Assembly (NCBI RefSeq): GCF_051201035.1
Contig: NZ_JBPODR010000002.1
Location: 61,634 to 125,633, forward strand
Direction of reading: 5' to 3'
DNA length: 64,000 nucleotides
Origin: Thermoanaerobacterium thermosulfurigenes
GTDB lineage: Bacteria > Bacillota > Thermoanaerobacteria > Thermoanaerobacterales > Thermoanaerobacteraceae
A program made the position numbers and the translations under genes. Shown here piece by piece: positions 26,030 to 33,476 of the stretch. How positions within the stretch are numbered: position 1 is the stretch's first letter; each line of letters begins with the position of its first letter. The notes beneath the pieces were generated by a model. The model was not told where the DNA came from and searched no databases. It saw only the letters and a program-made list of their open reading frames with translations.

Positions 26030-26058
26030 ATTATATAGCATTTATATTAATATGTAAA
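26030..26058 (-). promoter_or_regulatory. Ferredoxin gene promoter
   Basis: Minus-strand TTTACA (26053-26058), 17-nt spacer, TATAAT (26030-26035). Confidence 0.7.
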
Positions 26059-26103
26059 CACTTAAGGCAAGTTGATTTTTTTATAAAATTTTTTAACACC
26101 CTC

Positions 26104-26132
26104 TTGTCAAAAATAAAAACCCATGCTATAAT
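26104..26132 (+). promoter_or_regulatory. Promoter of the tRNA-Gln/tRNA-Glu transcript
   Basis: TTGTCA (26104-26109), 17-nt spacer, TATAAT (26127-26132), 16 bp before the first tRNA. Confidence 0.8.
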
Positions 26133-26148
26133 AAGTTCTGTCAGTTGA

Positions 26149-26222
26149 TGCCGAATGGTGTAACGGTAGCACCGGTGACTCTGGATCATCTAGTCTAGGT
26201 TCGAATCCTAGTTCGGCAGCCA
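26149..26222 (+). tRNA. tRNA-Gln (anticodon CTG)
   Basis: Complete cloverleaf: acceptor TGCCGAA/TTCGGCA, D-arm with GGTAGCACC, anticodon stem GGTGA/TCATC around loop CTCTGGA (anticodon CTG, reads CAG), T-arm TAGGTTCGAATCCTA, and an encoded CCA at 26220-26222. Confidence 0.95.
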
Positions 26223-26228
26223 ATATTT

Positions 26229-26301
26229 GGCCTTATCGTCTAGTGGCCTAGGACATCGCCCTCTCACGGCGAAGACAGGGGTTCGACTCCCCTTAAGGCT
26301 A
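26229..26301 (+). tRNA. tRNA-Glu (anticodon CTC)
   Basis: Acceptor GGCCTTA/TAAGGCT (G-U at the first pair), anticodon stem TCGCC/GGCGA around loop CTCTCAC (anticodon CTC, reads GAG), T-arm AGGGGTTCGACTCCCCT. CCA is not encoded (CTT follows). It lies 6 bp after tRNA-Gln in the same transcript. Confidence 0.92.
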
Positions 26302-26311
26302 CTTCTAAAAG

Positions 26312-26338
26312 TATCGCTTTAAAAAGCGGTGCTTTTTT
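26312..26338 (+). terminator. Terminator of the tRNA transcript
   Basis: The short stem CGCTTT/AAAGCG region is followed by GGTGC and a T7 run, just after tRNA-Glu. Confidence 0.65.
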
Positions 26339-26365
26339 TATGTTTAAAGTTATAATTTTAGATAA

Positions 26366-26416
26366 AAAACACCATTTATTGCATTTAACTATATACAACG
26401 CAATAAATGGTGTTTT
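26366..26416. terminator. Long-stem terminator after nfnB
   Basis: Perfect 17-bp inverted repeat, AAAACACCATTTATTGC and its complement, separated by 17 nt. On the minus strand the stem runs into a T-run, and it lies 11 bp past the nfnB stop. Confidence 0.8.
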
Positions 26417-26427
26417 ACAGTTAAAAA

Positions 26428-27819
26428 TTACTTTTCACTCAAAAATTTGTTTATAGATGCTGCGGCTTTTTTGCCGGCCCCCATCGCAAGTATAACCGTT
26501 GCTGCACCTGTGACAGCATCGCCACCTGCAAAAACTCCTTTACGACTTGTCTCCAATGTTTCTTCGTTGACTATTATTCCGCCCCATTTTTGCTTATCAA
26601 GCCCTTCTGTTGTGGATGTTATAAGTGGATTTGGACTTTGTCCTATTGCTACAATAACCGTATCTACATCTATTATGTGTTCAGAACCTTTTTCTTCTAC
26701 AGGTCTTCTCCTTCCTGACTCGTCTACTTCACCTAAAACCATCTTCACACATTCGATTCCTTTTACATTGCCACTTTCATCACCAATTATTCTTACAGGG
26801 TTAGTCAATAACTTAAATATGATTCCTTCTTCTTTGGCGTGGTGTATTTCCTCAAGCCTTGCAGGCATTTCTTCTTCAGATCTTCTATATACGATGTACA
26901 CTTCTTCTGCTCCCATGCGCTTTGCGGATCTTGCCGCATCCATTGCTACATTTCCACCGCCAATAACGGCAACCTTTTTACCTACTTTTACTGGGGTTGG
27001 ACTATTAGGAAAGTCATAAGCCTTCATCAAATTAATCCTAGTTAAAAATTCATTTGCTGAGTAAACTCCATTTAAGTTCTCTCCAGGTATACCCATAAAT
27101 TTAGGCAATCCTGCACCTGTCCCTATAAACACTGCCTCATATCCCATATCAAATAAATCGTCTATTGTAAGTATTTTGCCTATAACCATGTTTATCTCAA
27201 TTTTCACTCCTAATTTTTTCAACGAATCAATTTCCTTTTGCACTATTTCTTTTGGAAGCCTAAACTCAGGAATACCATACATTAAAACTCCACCGGGTGT
27301 ATGAAATGCTTCAAAGATGGTTGTGTCATATCCCATTTTAGCAAGATCACCTGCACACGATAATCCAGCAGGTCCAGATCCTATAACAGCAACCTTTTTG
27401 CCGTTTGTTGCTGTTTTCTCTATTTTGTCTTCTTTGCTTTTCATGTGCCAATCTGCTGCAAATCTTTCGAGTCTGCCGATGGCTACAGGCTCTCCTTTTT
27501 TACCTCTTGTACATACTGATTCACACTGGCTTTCCTGTGGACATACTCTTCCACATATTGCAGGTAAATTATTTGTCTCTTTTATCTTTTGATATGCTCC
27601 TTCAAAGTCCCTATTTGCTATCAGTTTGATAAACTCAGGTATTTTTACGTGAACAGGACAGCCTTCTACACATGGCTGATTCTTGCATTGAATACATCTT
27701 TCGGCTTCTTCTACAGCCATGTTTTCTTCATACCCTAATGCAACTTCTTTGAAGTTTTTGTTTCGTACATTTGGTTCCTGTTCGGGCATTTGTACTTTTT
27801 TTAGCGACATATTAGCCAT
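26428..27819 (-). CDS. nfnB: NADH-dependent ferredoxin:NADP+ oxidoreductase, subunit B (NfnB)
   Basis: Large subunit of the electron-bifurcating transhydrogenase. The pair is known to couple NADH and reduced ferredoxin to NADPH formation. It has 463 residues: N-terminal Fe-S region CIQCKNQPCVEGCPV with a second Cys set CGRVCPQESQCESVC, the first Rossmann motif GSGPAGLSCAGDLA (FAD) and the second GGGNVAMDAARSAKRMG (NADP). Alone it resembles glutamate synthase small subunit, but the adjacent NfnA and absence of a large GltB subunit identify it. Its start overlaps the nfnA stop by 8 bp. Confidence 0.92.
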   Translation of the reverse strand: MANMSLKKVQMPEQEPNVRNKNFKEVALGYEENMAVEEAERCIQCKNQPCVEGCPVHVKIPEFIKLIANRDFEGAYQKIKETNNLPAICGRVCPQESQCESVCTRGKKGEPVAIGRLERFAADWHMKSKEDKIEKTATNGKKVAVIGSGPAGLSCAGDLAKMGYDTTIFEAFHTPGGVLMYGIPEFRLPKEIVQKEIDSLKKLGVKIEINMVIGKILTIDDLFDMGYEAVFIGTGAGLPKFMGIPGENLNGVYSANEFLTRINLMKAYDFPNSPTPVKVGKKVAVIGGGNVAMDAARSAKRMGAEEVYIVYRRSEEEMPARLEEIHHAKEEGIIFKLLTNPVRIIGDESGNVKGIECVKMVLGEVDESGRRRPVEEKGSEHIIDVDTVIVAIGQSPNPLITSTTEGLDKQKWGGIIVNEETLETSRKGVFAGGDAVTGAATVILAMGAGKKAAASINKFLSEK

Positions 27820-28666
27820 TTAAGATGCCTCCTAACTTGCATTCATGCTCATATTTTTCTAATACTTTTTTCTCCATATCTTTATACATATTCTGTCTTC
27901 TCATCGCCTCATCGAAGTCTACTTTAAGACCGTCAAACGCCGGACCATCGACACAGGCAAATTTTGTCTCTCCTCCAACTGTAACTCTACAACCACCACA
28001 CATTCCAGTTCCGTCTACCATTATTGGGTTCATGCTGACCATAGTAGGTATGTTGTATTCTTTAGTTATATTGCATACCATCTTCATCATTATCAGTGGT
28101 CCTATCGCAATTACTTCATCGTATTTGTTGCCTTTTTCTATTAATTCTTTTAATACATCTGTCACAAAGCCTTTGCGTCCTTTCGTACCATCGTCTGTCG
28201 TTATATAAAGGTTTTCACTAACTTTTTTCATTTCGTCTTCTAATATCACGTATTCCGCACTTCTGCCACCTATTATGCTATCTACTGATACTTTCATCTC
28301 ATTTAGCATTTTTACTTTTGGATACAATGGCGCAACTCCAACACCACCGCCGATTGCCAATACTCTTTTAGTATCTTTTGAAAATTCAACAGGTTTTCCC
28401 AAAGGTCCTACAAAGTCATGTAATCTATCTCCAACGTTTAACGTACCTAATTTCTTAGTGCTCATACCGACTTCCTGAAATATTATAGTGATAGTTCCTT
28501 TCTCACCATCGTAATCTGCTATAGTCAAAGGGATGCGTTCACCCTTTTCATCTACTCTCACTATGACAAACTGTCCAGGTTTTGCCTTTCTTGCCATAAG
28601 AGGAGCATTTATAACCATCATTTTGACAGTAGGATTCAATTGTTTCTTCTCCAAAATTTCGTTCAT
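27812..28666 (-). CDS. nfnA: NADH-dependent ferredoxin:NADP+ oxidoreductase, subunit A (NfnA)
   Basis: Small subunit carrying FAD, the NAD site and a [2Fe-2S] cluster, homologous to dihydroorotate dehydrogenase electron-transfer subunit PyrK. It has 284 residues from the ATG at 28666 (GGAGGTGTGAAAACA). FAD region GQFVIVRVDEKGERIPLTI, NAD region VLAIGGGVGVAPLYP and cluster ligands in GMCGGCRV and KFACVDGPAFDG are visible. It forms an operon with nfnB and lies downstream of adhA. Confidence 0.93.
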   Translation of the reverse strand: MNEILEKKQLNPTVKMMVINAPLMARKAKPGQFVIVRVDEKGERIPLTIADYDGEKGTITIIFQEVGMSTKKLGTLNVGDRLHDFVGPLGKPVEFSKDTKRVLAIGGGVGVAPLYPKVKMLNEMKVSVDSIIGGRSAEYVILEDEMKKVSENLYITTDDGTKGRKGFVTDVLKELIEKGNKYDEVIAIGPLIMMKMVCNITKEYNIPTMVSMNPIMVDGTGMCGGCRVTVGGETKFACVDGPAFDGLKVDFDEAMRRQNMYKDMEKKVLEKYEHECKLGGILNG

Positions 28667-28695
28667 TGTTTTCACACCTCCAAAGTTTAGTAATA

Positions 28696-28726
28696 AATTA
28701 TGTCTGGCTTTATACCAGACATAATT
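28696..28726 (-). promoter_or_regulatory. Perfect hairpin in the nfnA leader
   Basis: 12-bp perfect stem AATTATGTCTGG / CCAGACATAATT with a 7-nt loop, in the 5' untranslated region about 30 bp before the nfnA start. No strong T-run follows; it could stabilise the mRNA or act as an operator. Confidence 0.55.
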
Positions 28727-28742
28727 TTTCACTTAATGATAT

Positions 28743-28769
28743 ATTATATATTTATATAACTAATGTCAA
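28743..28769 (-). promoter_or_regulatory. nfnAB promoter
   Basis: Minus-strand consensus TTGACA (28764-28769), with TATAAT at 15-nt spacing (28743-28748) or TAATAT at 17-nt spacing. Confidence 0.55.
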
Positions 28770-28791
28770 ATATTTTTACATTAAAAACAAC

Positions 28792-28846
28792 AAATTGTCT
28801 AATCATTTAACAAAATCGTAATAAATTTAACAAAACAAGACAATTT
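28792..28846 (-). terminator. Possible adhA terminator
   Basis: 9-bp inverted repeat AAATTGTCT / AGACAATTT with a 37-nt loop, followed on the minus strand by GTTGTTTTT, just after the adhA stop. The long loop makes it uncertain. An 11-bp direct repeat with 20-bp period lies in the loop (28805-28815 and 28825-28835). Confidence 0.4.
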
Positions 28847-28856
28847 TTTATCAAAG

Positions 28857-30056
28857 TTAAAGAGATTCTAAATAAATCTTTTCAATGACAGATTCAGTAG
28901 CCTCAACAGGTGCAATAGATAACAATCCATCCAGGGAAGGAGTTGTTTTAGCAAGTTTCACAAGATTAGGAATATCATCTTTCGTAAACCCAAAATCAGA
29001 TAACTTTTGAGTGCACCCTACATTAAAAAGCCATTCCTGAACTTTTTCTGCAACATACTCCGCCTCAGCAGGCAGTCCTTTTAAACCAGGAACTATAGGA
29101 CTATATACATCAGCCAATACTTCTGCTGTAGCTGGATAAATAGCTTTTATAACTGCTGGCAATATTGCTCCAAGTCCTAACCCGTGAGCTATTTCAGGTT
29201 TTACAGCACTTAAAGGATGTTCTAAAGCGTGAGTAAGATGTAAAAGGCCATTGTCAAAAGATATACCAGCTAATGCAGAAGCATACAGAAGATAATATCT
29301 TGCTACAAGATTTAATGGATCATTTACAGCAGCAGGAAGGTAACGAACAATCAATCTTACTGTTTCCTTAGCCGTAAGAATGCTATATGGAGATGCAACA
29401 AGCGTTGTAGCTGCTTCAGTAATATGATTTAAAGCATCAACGGTAACTGCTATCGTCTGCTTTTTGTCAAGCTTTGTCATAAGCGAAGGATCGTCTATAG
29501 CATACATAGGGTATAAGCAATCATAAGCTATAGCTGGCTTATAATTTTTCTCTAGTATAGTAGCTACTGCAAATCTATCTACTTCCGTTCCTGTACCATG
29601 TGTAAGATTTATAGCTATTATAGGGACAGCCTTATCAGGTATAAATTTCTGCTCGTAAAGTTCTCTTGCATTTTTATCAGTATACTTTAAAAGTACAGCT
29701 ACGCTTTTGGCAGTATCTATCGGACTACCACCACCAATTCCAATTACAGCTTTTGCTCCAGATTCACGTCCGATTTTTGCTGCTTCATCAATCATATCAA
29801 CTGTAGGATTTGGACCAACTTTGTCGTAAAGCGAATATTTTAAATCAAGCTCCTCCAATACAGGTTTTACAACATCCCAAGCACCGCTAGTCTTATACGA
29901 TCCTTTGCCTGTTATAAAAATAACATTATTAATGCCATTAATTTTTAGATTTTCTAATATATCCTTTATCTTATGTATACTGCCAGCACCAAAATAAATC
30001 GTATTTTTGCAGCGAAGTTCAAAAATCTTGTTAGGATTAATCTTTGTTTCCCACAT
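28857..30056 (-). CDS. adhA: Iron-containing primary alcohol dehydrogenase AdhA
   Basis: Group III Fe-dependent alcohol dehydrogenase. The Thermoanaerobacter AdhA family is known to reduce acetaldehyde with NADPH preference. It has 399 residues starting MWETKINPNKIFELRCKN. The nucleotide site AVIGIGGGSPIDTAKS (about 100-115) and metal ligands around DALNHITEA, HLTHALEHPLSA and EIAHGLGLGA are intact. AGGAGGTTATAAAA precedes the ATG. It has a strong promoter with a Rex-like site and lies just upstream of nfnAB, which can supply NADPH. Confidence 0.95.
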   Translation of the reverse strand: MWETKINPNKIFELRCKNTIYFGAGSIHKIKDILENLKINGINNVIFITGKGSYKTSGAWDVVKPVLEELDLKYSLYDKVGPNPTVDMIDEAAKIGRESGAKAVIGIGGGSPIDTAKSVAVLLKYTDKNARELYEQKFIPDKAVPIIAINLTHGTGTEVDRFAVATILEKNYKPAIAYDCLYPMYAIDDPSLMTKLDKKQTIAVTVDALNHITEAATTLVASPYSILTAKETVRLIVRYLPAAVNDPLNLVARYYLLYASALAGISFDNGLLHLTHALEHPLSAVKPEIAHGLGLGAILPAVIKAIYPATAEVLADVYSPIVPGLKGLPAEAEYVAEKVQEWLFNVGCTQKLSDFGFTKDDIPNLVKLAKTTPSLDGLLSIAPVEATESVIEKIYLESL

Positions 30057-30072
30057 TTTTATAACCTCCTAT

Positions 30073-30090
30073 TAGTTAAATTTATAACAA
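30073..30090. promoter_or_regulatory. Rex-like redox operator at adhA
   Basis: The minus strand reads TTGTTATAAATTTAACTA, matching 12 of 14 fixed positions of TTGTTAA-N4-TTAACAA. It sits between the -10 box and the ribosome site of adhA, where a bound repressor would block transcription. Rex is known to sense NADH/NAD+ in clostridia. Confidence 0.55.
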
Positions 30091-30102
30091 ATTTCATATT
30101 AT

Positions 30103-30131
30103 ATTATAGTCCCTTTCCATCGAATAGTCAA
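30103..30131 (-). promoter_or_regulatory. adhA promoter
   Basis: Minus-strand TTGACT (30126-30131), 17-nt spacer, TATAAT (30103-30108), 47 bp before the start codon. Confidence 0.85.
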
Positions 30132-30196
30132 ATTCAGTCCTGCAATAAAATTTTCTCTAACAAAAATTAATATAAAAAGACGCATATTACATTAAA

Positions 30197-30261
30197 AAGA
30201 GAAACCACTACAGATTAACAATTTATCTATGAAATTGTTAATCACATTAACGGTTTCTCTT
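30197..30261 (-). terminator. Nested double hairpin between GGCT gene and adhA
   Basis: The outer 10-bp stem AAGAGAAACC / GGTTTCTCTT encloses a perfect inner 12-bp stem GATTAACAATTT / AAATTGTTAATC (30213-30224 and 30232-30243). On the minus strand a TTTTTAA run follows. It probably ends the upstream GGCT-like transcript. The remaining 30262-30351 stretch shows nothing else. Confidence 0.6.
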
Positions 30262-30351
30262 CATCTCCAACCTAAAAATTTATATTTACTTATCAACATC
30301 TATATTACAAGAAAATTGTTATGTCCATATTAAGTACACGTTACGTTTATG

Positions 30352-30777
30352 TTAATTTCTTAAAATATCTTCTACAAGTTCAACGTCAAAACCTGCGTCT
30401 ATGTAACCTTGCTTTATGATATTATAATACCTTTTGCTTGGTTTTCCTATATCATACCCCGAATTCATTATATATGTCATCGCTTTTATTGATTTGCCTT
30501 CGCAAATTGCTTCTACAAATTCTTTTCTATAAAGATCCGGATAATCTTCATATTTATCCAAAGCATCTTCATCTTTCTTTCCTATTTCCCACAAAAGAGA
30601 CGGAACAAAACTGCCATTTGATTGTTCAATTGTGGCATAAGCAAAACCGTCTTTACCTTTGAATACCAGTTTCCAATTTTCGATTATGGCAGGGCCAATT
30701 AATTGTGCATTTGGGCATCTTTTCATCATTTCTGTAAAATTCATATTGCTGCCATATGCCAAATAAAGCTTTCCCAT
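30352..30777 (-). CDS. Gamma-glutamylcyclotransferase-like protein (AIG2/GGCT family)
   Basis: Small protein of 141 residues. LYLAYGSNMNFTEM at the N-terminus is the GGCT substrate-binding loop, and the candidate catalytic Glu is in DALDKYEDYPDLYRK. The family cleaves gamma-glutamyl amino acids to 5-oxoproline, but bacterial substrates vary and are unknown here. GGAGATGAACCT precedes the ATG. It is monocistronic between gltX and adhA terminators. Confidence 0.82.
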   Translation of the reverse strand: MGKLYLAYGSNMNFTEMMKRCPNAQLIGPAIIENWKLVFKGKDGFAYATIEQSNGSFVPSLLWEIGKKDEDALDKYEDYPDLYRKEFVEAICEGKSIKAMTYIMNSGYDIGKPSKRYYNIIKQGYIDAGFDVELVEDILRN

Positions 30778-30818
30778 AGGTTCATCTCCTAATTAAATTT
30801 ACCATAAAAATTATATTT

Positions 30819-30859
30819 AAACAAAAGTAAGAGAACAGAATATCCTCTTACTTTTGTTT
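30819..30859 (-). terminator. gltX terminator
   Basis: Perfect 15-bp stem AAACAAAAGTAAGAG and its complement with an 11-nt loop. The first arm includes the last codons and stop of gltX. Confidence 0.8.
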
Positions 30860-32290
30860 AATGCTTTCAATATACTTTATGGCTTTTTCTATCCTTTCAA
30901 CAGTCTTTTCTTTGCCCAATAGTTCCATTATATCAAATAAACCTGGTCCAAACGTTCTGCCAGATATAGCAAGTCTTGTCGGGTGAAACAAATCACCACT
31001 TTTTATGTTCAGCCTTTCTATCAAATCCCGGTAGGCATTTTCAGTTTCAATCAAATTAAAATCATCTACTGCCTTGAGTGCTTTGATGGCTTCTCTAAGT
31101 ATGTTTTCGACTCCATCTTTTTCAAAATACTTTTTAACGCCTTTTTCATCGTATAAAAAGTCATCTTTGAAGTAGTATGACATGGCATCAGCTATTTCGC
31201 TTAAAGTCTTTTCCCTTTCTCTTACAGCACTTACAATCTTTCTTATATAATCATAATCGTATTCATCACCTATTAATCCCTTGCTAATCAAAAACGGTAT
31301 GACTTCTTTTGTCAACCTATCTATATCACAATCTCTTATGTAAATGCCATTTAGCCAAGTAAGCTTTTTTGTATCATATATAGCTGGATTTTTAGATACC
31401 CTATCTAAAGTAAATTCTCTTACACTTTTTTCTGTTGTAAACACTTCTTCACCATCTGACGGAACCCATCCTAAAAGTGTGATATAGTTTATGATTGCCT
31501 CAGGCAAGTATCCTAAATCTCTAAACTCCTGCACAGACGTAGCCCCATGCCTTTTGCTGAGTTTACTTCTGTCAGGCGCCAATATCATCGAAACGTGTGC
31601 AAATTCTGGTTTTTCAAATCCTAATGCTTCGTATATGAGAATTTGCTTAGGAGTATTTGATAAGTGCTCCTCTCCTCTTATTATATGGCTTATCTCCATA
31701 TCATAATCATCTATTACCGTTGCAAAATTGTATGTAGGCATATTATCCGACTTCATTATGATAAAATCATCAAACGTTGAATTGTCAAACTCAACATCTC
31801 CTCTGATTATATCGTGCACTACCGTTTTTCCTTCCTTTGGCACTTTCAGACGTACGACGTATTTTTTGCCTTCATCCATGTACTTTTTTACTTCGTCAGG
31901 CGATAAATTCCTACATTTGCCTGTATACATAGGTGGTTTTCCAGCCTTTTGCGCTTCGCTTCTCATTATATCAAGCTCTTCTTTTGTACAAAAACAATAA
32001 TAAGCTTTGCCTTGTCTTACCAGTTCATCAGCATACTTTTTATACAGCTCAAGTCTTTTTGACTGGTATAAAGGCCCTTCATCCCAATCGATGCCAAGCC
32101 ACTTAAGTCCGTCTAATATGGCCTTCATCGAGTCACCAGTTGAACGCTCTAAATCTGTATCATCAACTCTTAAAATTAACTTTCCATTGTTGTGCCTTGC
32201 AAAAAGCCAATTAAATAACGCTGTTCTGGCACCGCCAATATGTAAATTGCCTGTTGGGCTTGGTGCAAACCTAACTCTAACATCTTTCAT
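30848..32290 (-). CDS. gltX: Glutamate--tRNA ligase
   Basis: Class I aminoacyl-tRNA synthetase, 480 residues. The HIGH-type motif APSPTGNLHIGGARTALFNW (about 8-27), the zinc/insertion region CFCTKEELDIM and KMSKS-type KLSKRHGATSV (about 245) are present, with the C-terminal anticodon-binding domain after residue 320. The ribosome site GAAAGGG before the ATG is modest. A single GltX in clostridia usually charges tRNA-Glu and may be non-discriminating; the specificity cannot be read here. Confidence 0.96.
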   Translation of the reverse strand: MKDVRVRFAPSPTGNLHIGGARTALFNWLFARHNNGKLILRVDDTDLERSTGDSMKAILDGLKWLGIDWDEGPLYQSKRLELYKKYADELVRQGKAYYCFCTKEELDIMRSEAQKAGKPPMYTGKCRNLSPDEVKKYMDEGKKYVVRLKVPKEGKTVVHDIIRGDVEFDNSTFDDFIIMKSDNMPTYNFATVIDDYDMEISHIIRGEEHLSNTPKQILIYEALGFEKPEFAHVSMILAPDRSKLSKRHGATSVQEFRDLGYLPEAIINYITLLGWVPSDGEEVFTTEKSVREFTLDRVSKNPAIYDTKKLTWLNGIYIRDCDIDRLTKEVIPFLISKGLIGDEYDYDYIRKIVSAVREREKTLSEIADAMSYYFKDDFLYDEKGVKKYFEKDGVENILREAIKALKAVDDFNLIETENAYRDLIERLNIKSGDLFHPTRLAISGRTFGPGLFDIMELLGKEKTVERIEKAIKYIESIKQK

Positions 32291-32336
32291 ATAAACATCC
32301 CTTTCCAGCTGTCTATTGGATTTAAAACTAATTTAG

Positions 32337-32365
32337 ATTATACTTTAATATATAATATTTTTCAA
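32337..32365 (-). promoter_or_regulatory. gltX promoter
   Basis: Minus-strand TTGAAA (32360-32365), 17-nt spacer, TATAAT (32337-32342). Confidence 0.65.
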
Positions 32366-32418
32366 CAATTGCACATAATATATGGTTACACGACATTAAT
32401 ATTTTAAGGAGGCGCAAA

Positions 32419-32889
32419 ATGAAGGATATAATCATAAATTTGTTAAAAGAACGTGGAGTAGATATTGAAGACATGGCTAAACTTGTATTAGAGCTTCAAA
32501 AAAAGTATTACGATCTAACTATGGATGAGGCAATAGAAAGCTTAAATGCAGTTTTAGACAAAAGAGAAGTTCAAAATGCCGTATTGACAGGCATAACCCT
32601 TGACAAACTTGCAGAGAAAAACATGTTAGAAGAACCACTTCTATCAATTCTTAAAAGAGATGAACCACTATATGGGATTGACGAAATCTTAGCCTTAAGC
32701 ATTACAAACATCTACGGATCAATTGGGCTTACTAACTATGGTTACTTAGATAAAGTAAAACTCGGCATAATAGGAACATTAAATGAACATAAAGACGAAA
32801 GGTGCAATACATTTATAGATGATTTGGTCGCCGCAATAGTTGCTGCGGCATGTTCTAGAATAGCTCACTCCATCAAAAGCGGAAAATAG
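32419..32889 (+). CDS. Phosphatidylglycerophosphatase A-like protein (YutG type)
   Basis: Soluble member of the PgpA family, 156 residues. Family features are the central RDEPLYGIDEILALSITNIYGSIGLTNYGYLDK and the C-terminal DDLVAAIVAAACSRIAH. In the family the reaction is dephosphorylation of phosphatidylglycerophosphate. An N-terminal helical part (1-60) precedes the PgpA core. AAGGAGGCGCAAA precedes the ATG. It is divergent from gltX and convergent with msrA. Confidence 0.82.
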   Translation: MKDIIINLLKERGVDIEDMAKLVLELQKKYYDLTMDEAIESLNAVLDKREVQNAVLTGITLDKLAEKNMLEEPLLSILKRDEPLYGIDEILALSITNIYGSIGLTNYGYLDKVKLGIIGTLNEHKDERCNTFIDDLVAAIVAAACSRIAHSIKSGK

Positions 32890-32895
32890 ATTAAA

Positions 32896-32920
32896 AAGGG
32901 GCTTACTAAAAATGCCCCTT
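32896..32920. terminator. Bidirectional terminator between pgpA-like gene and msrA
   Basis: 7-bp stem AAGGGGC / GCCCCTT with an 11-nt loop between the convergent stops. The minus strand has the stronger T-run. Confidence 0.8.
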
Positions 32921-33411
32921 CATTTTACTTTTTCAAAAAGTTCTCTTGGTATATGGCAATAACCATTTGGATTTTTCTTAAGGTACTTCTGGTGATATTC
33001 CTCAGCATCGTAAAAATTTTTAAGCGGTTCAATTTCAGTCACGATCGGCTTTTCATACTTTTTCTGCTCTTCCTCCTTAGATCTTAATATCACATTAAGA
33101 TCGCCATCATCTATGTAGTAAATCCCCGTACGATACTGCGTACCTATGTCATTGCCTTGCCTATTTTTAAGTGTAGGATCTACGATCTTCCAATAGCTTC
33201 TCAGTAAATCTTCTAACGATATAATACTCTCATCGTATTTTATATAACAGGCCTCAGCAAAACCTGTCGTATTTGTGCACACTTCTTCGTATGTTGGGTT
33301 TTCCTTGTTTCCATTTGCATATCCAACTTTCGTCTCAATTACCCCGTCTATGGTGTCAAAGTAGGCTTGGACACCCCAAAAACATCCACCTGCTAAAACT
33401 ATTTCTTTCAT
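32920..33411 (-). CDS. msrA: Peptide methionine sulfoxide reductase MsrA
   Basis: Repairs methionine-S-sulfoxide. It has 163 residues, with the catalytic GGCFWGVQAYF (Cys about 10), YANGNKENPTYEEVC, QGNDIGTQYRTGIYY and a C-terminal YHQKYLKKNPNGYCHI that supplies the likely recycling Cys. GGAGGAGTAGCT precedes the ATG. No MsrB domain is fused. Confidence 0.95.
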   Translation of the reverse strand: MKEIVLAGGCFWGVQAYFDTIDGVIETKVGYANGNKENPTYEEVCTNTTGFAEACYIKYDESIISLEDLLRSYWKIVDPTLKNRQGNDIGTQYRTGIYYIDDGDLNVILRSKEEEQKKYEKPIVTEIEPLKNFYDAEEYHQKYLKKNPNGYCHIPRELFEKVK

Positions 33412-33476
33412 AGCTACTCCTCCTCATAAGAATCTAATATAAGTCTAACACACTAAATAGCCAAAGAAAAATATTT

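Noticed and set aside
26428..27819. Glutamate synthase small subunit
   Set aside because: It overlaps an NfnA gene and there is no GltB-type large subunit; NfnB fits better.
30213..30243. Full Rex operator in the hairpin upstream of adhA
   Set aside because: The half-sites are in the inverted order (TTAACAA then TTGTTAA) and the structure is better explained as a hairpin terminator.
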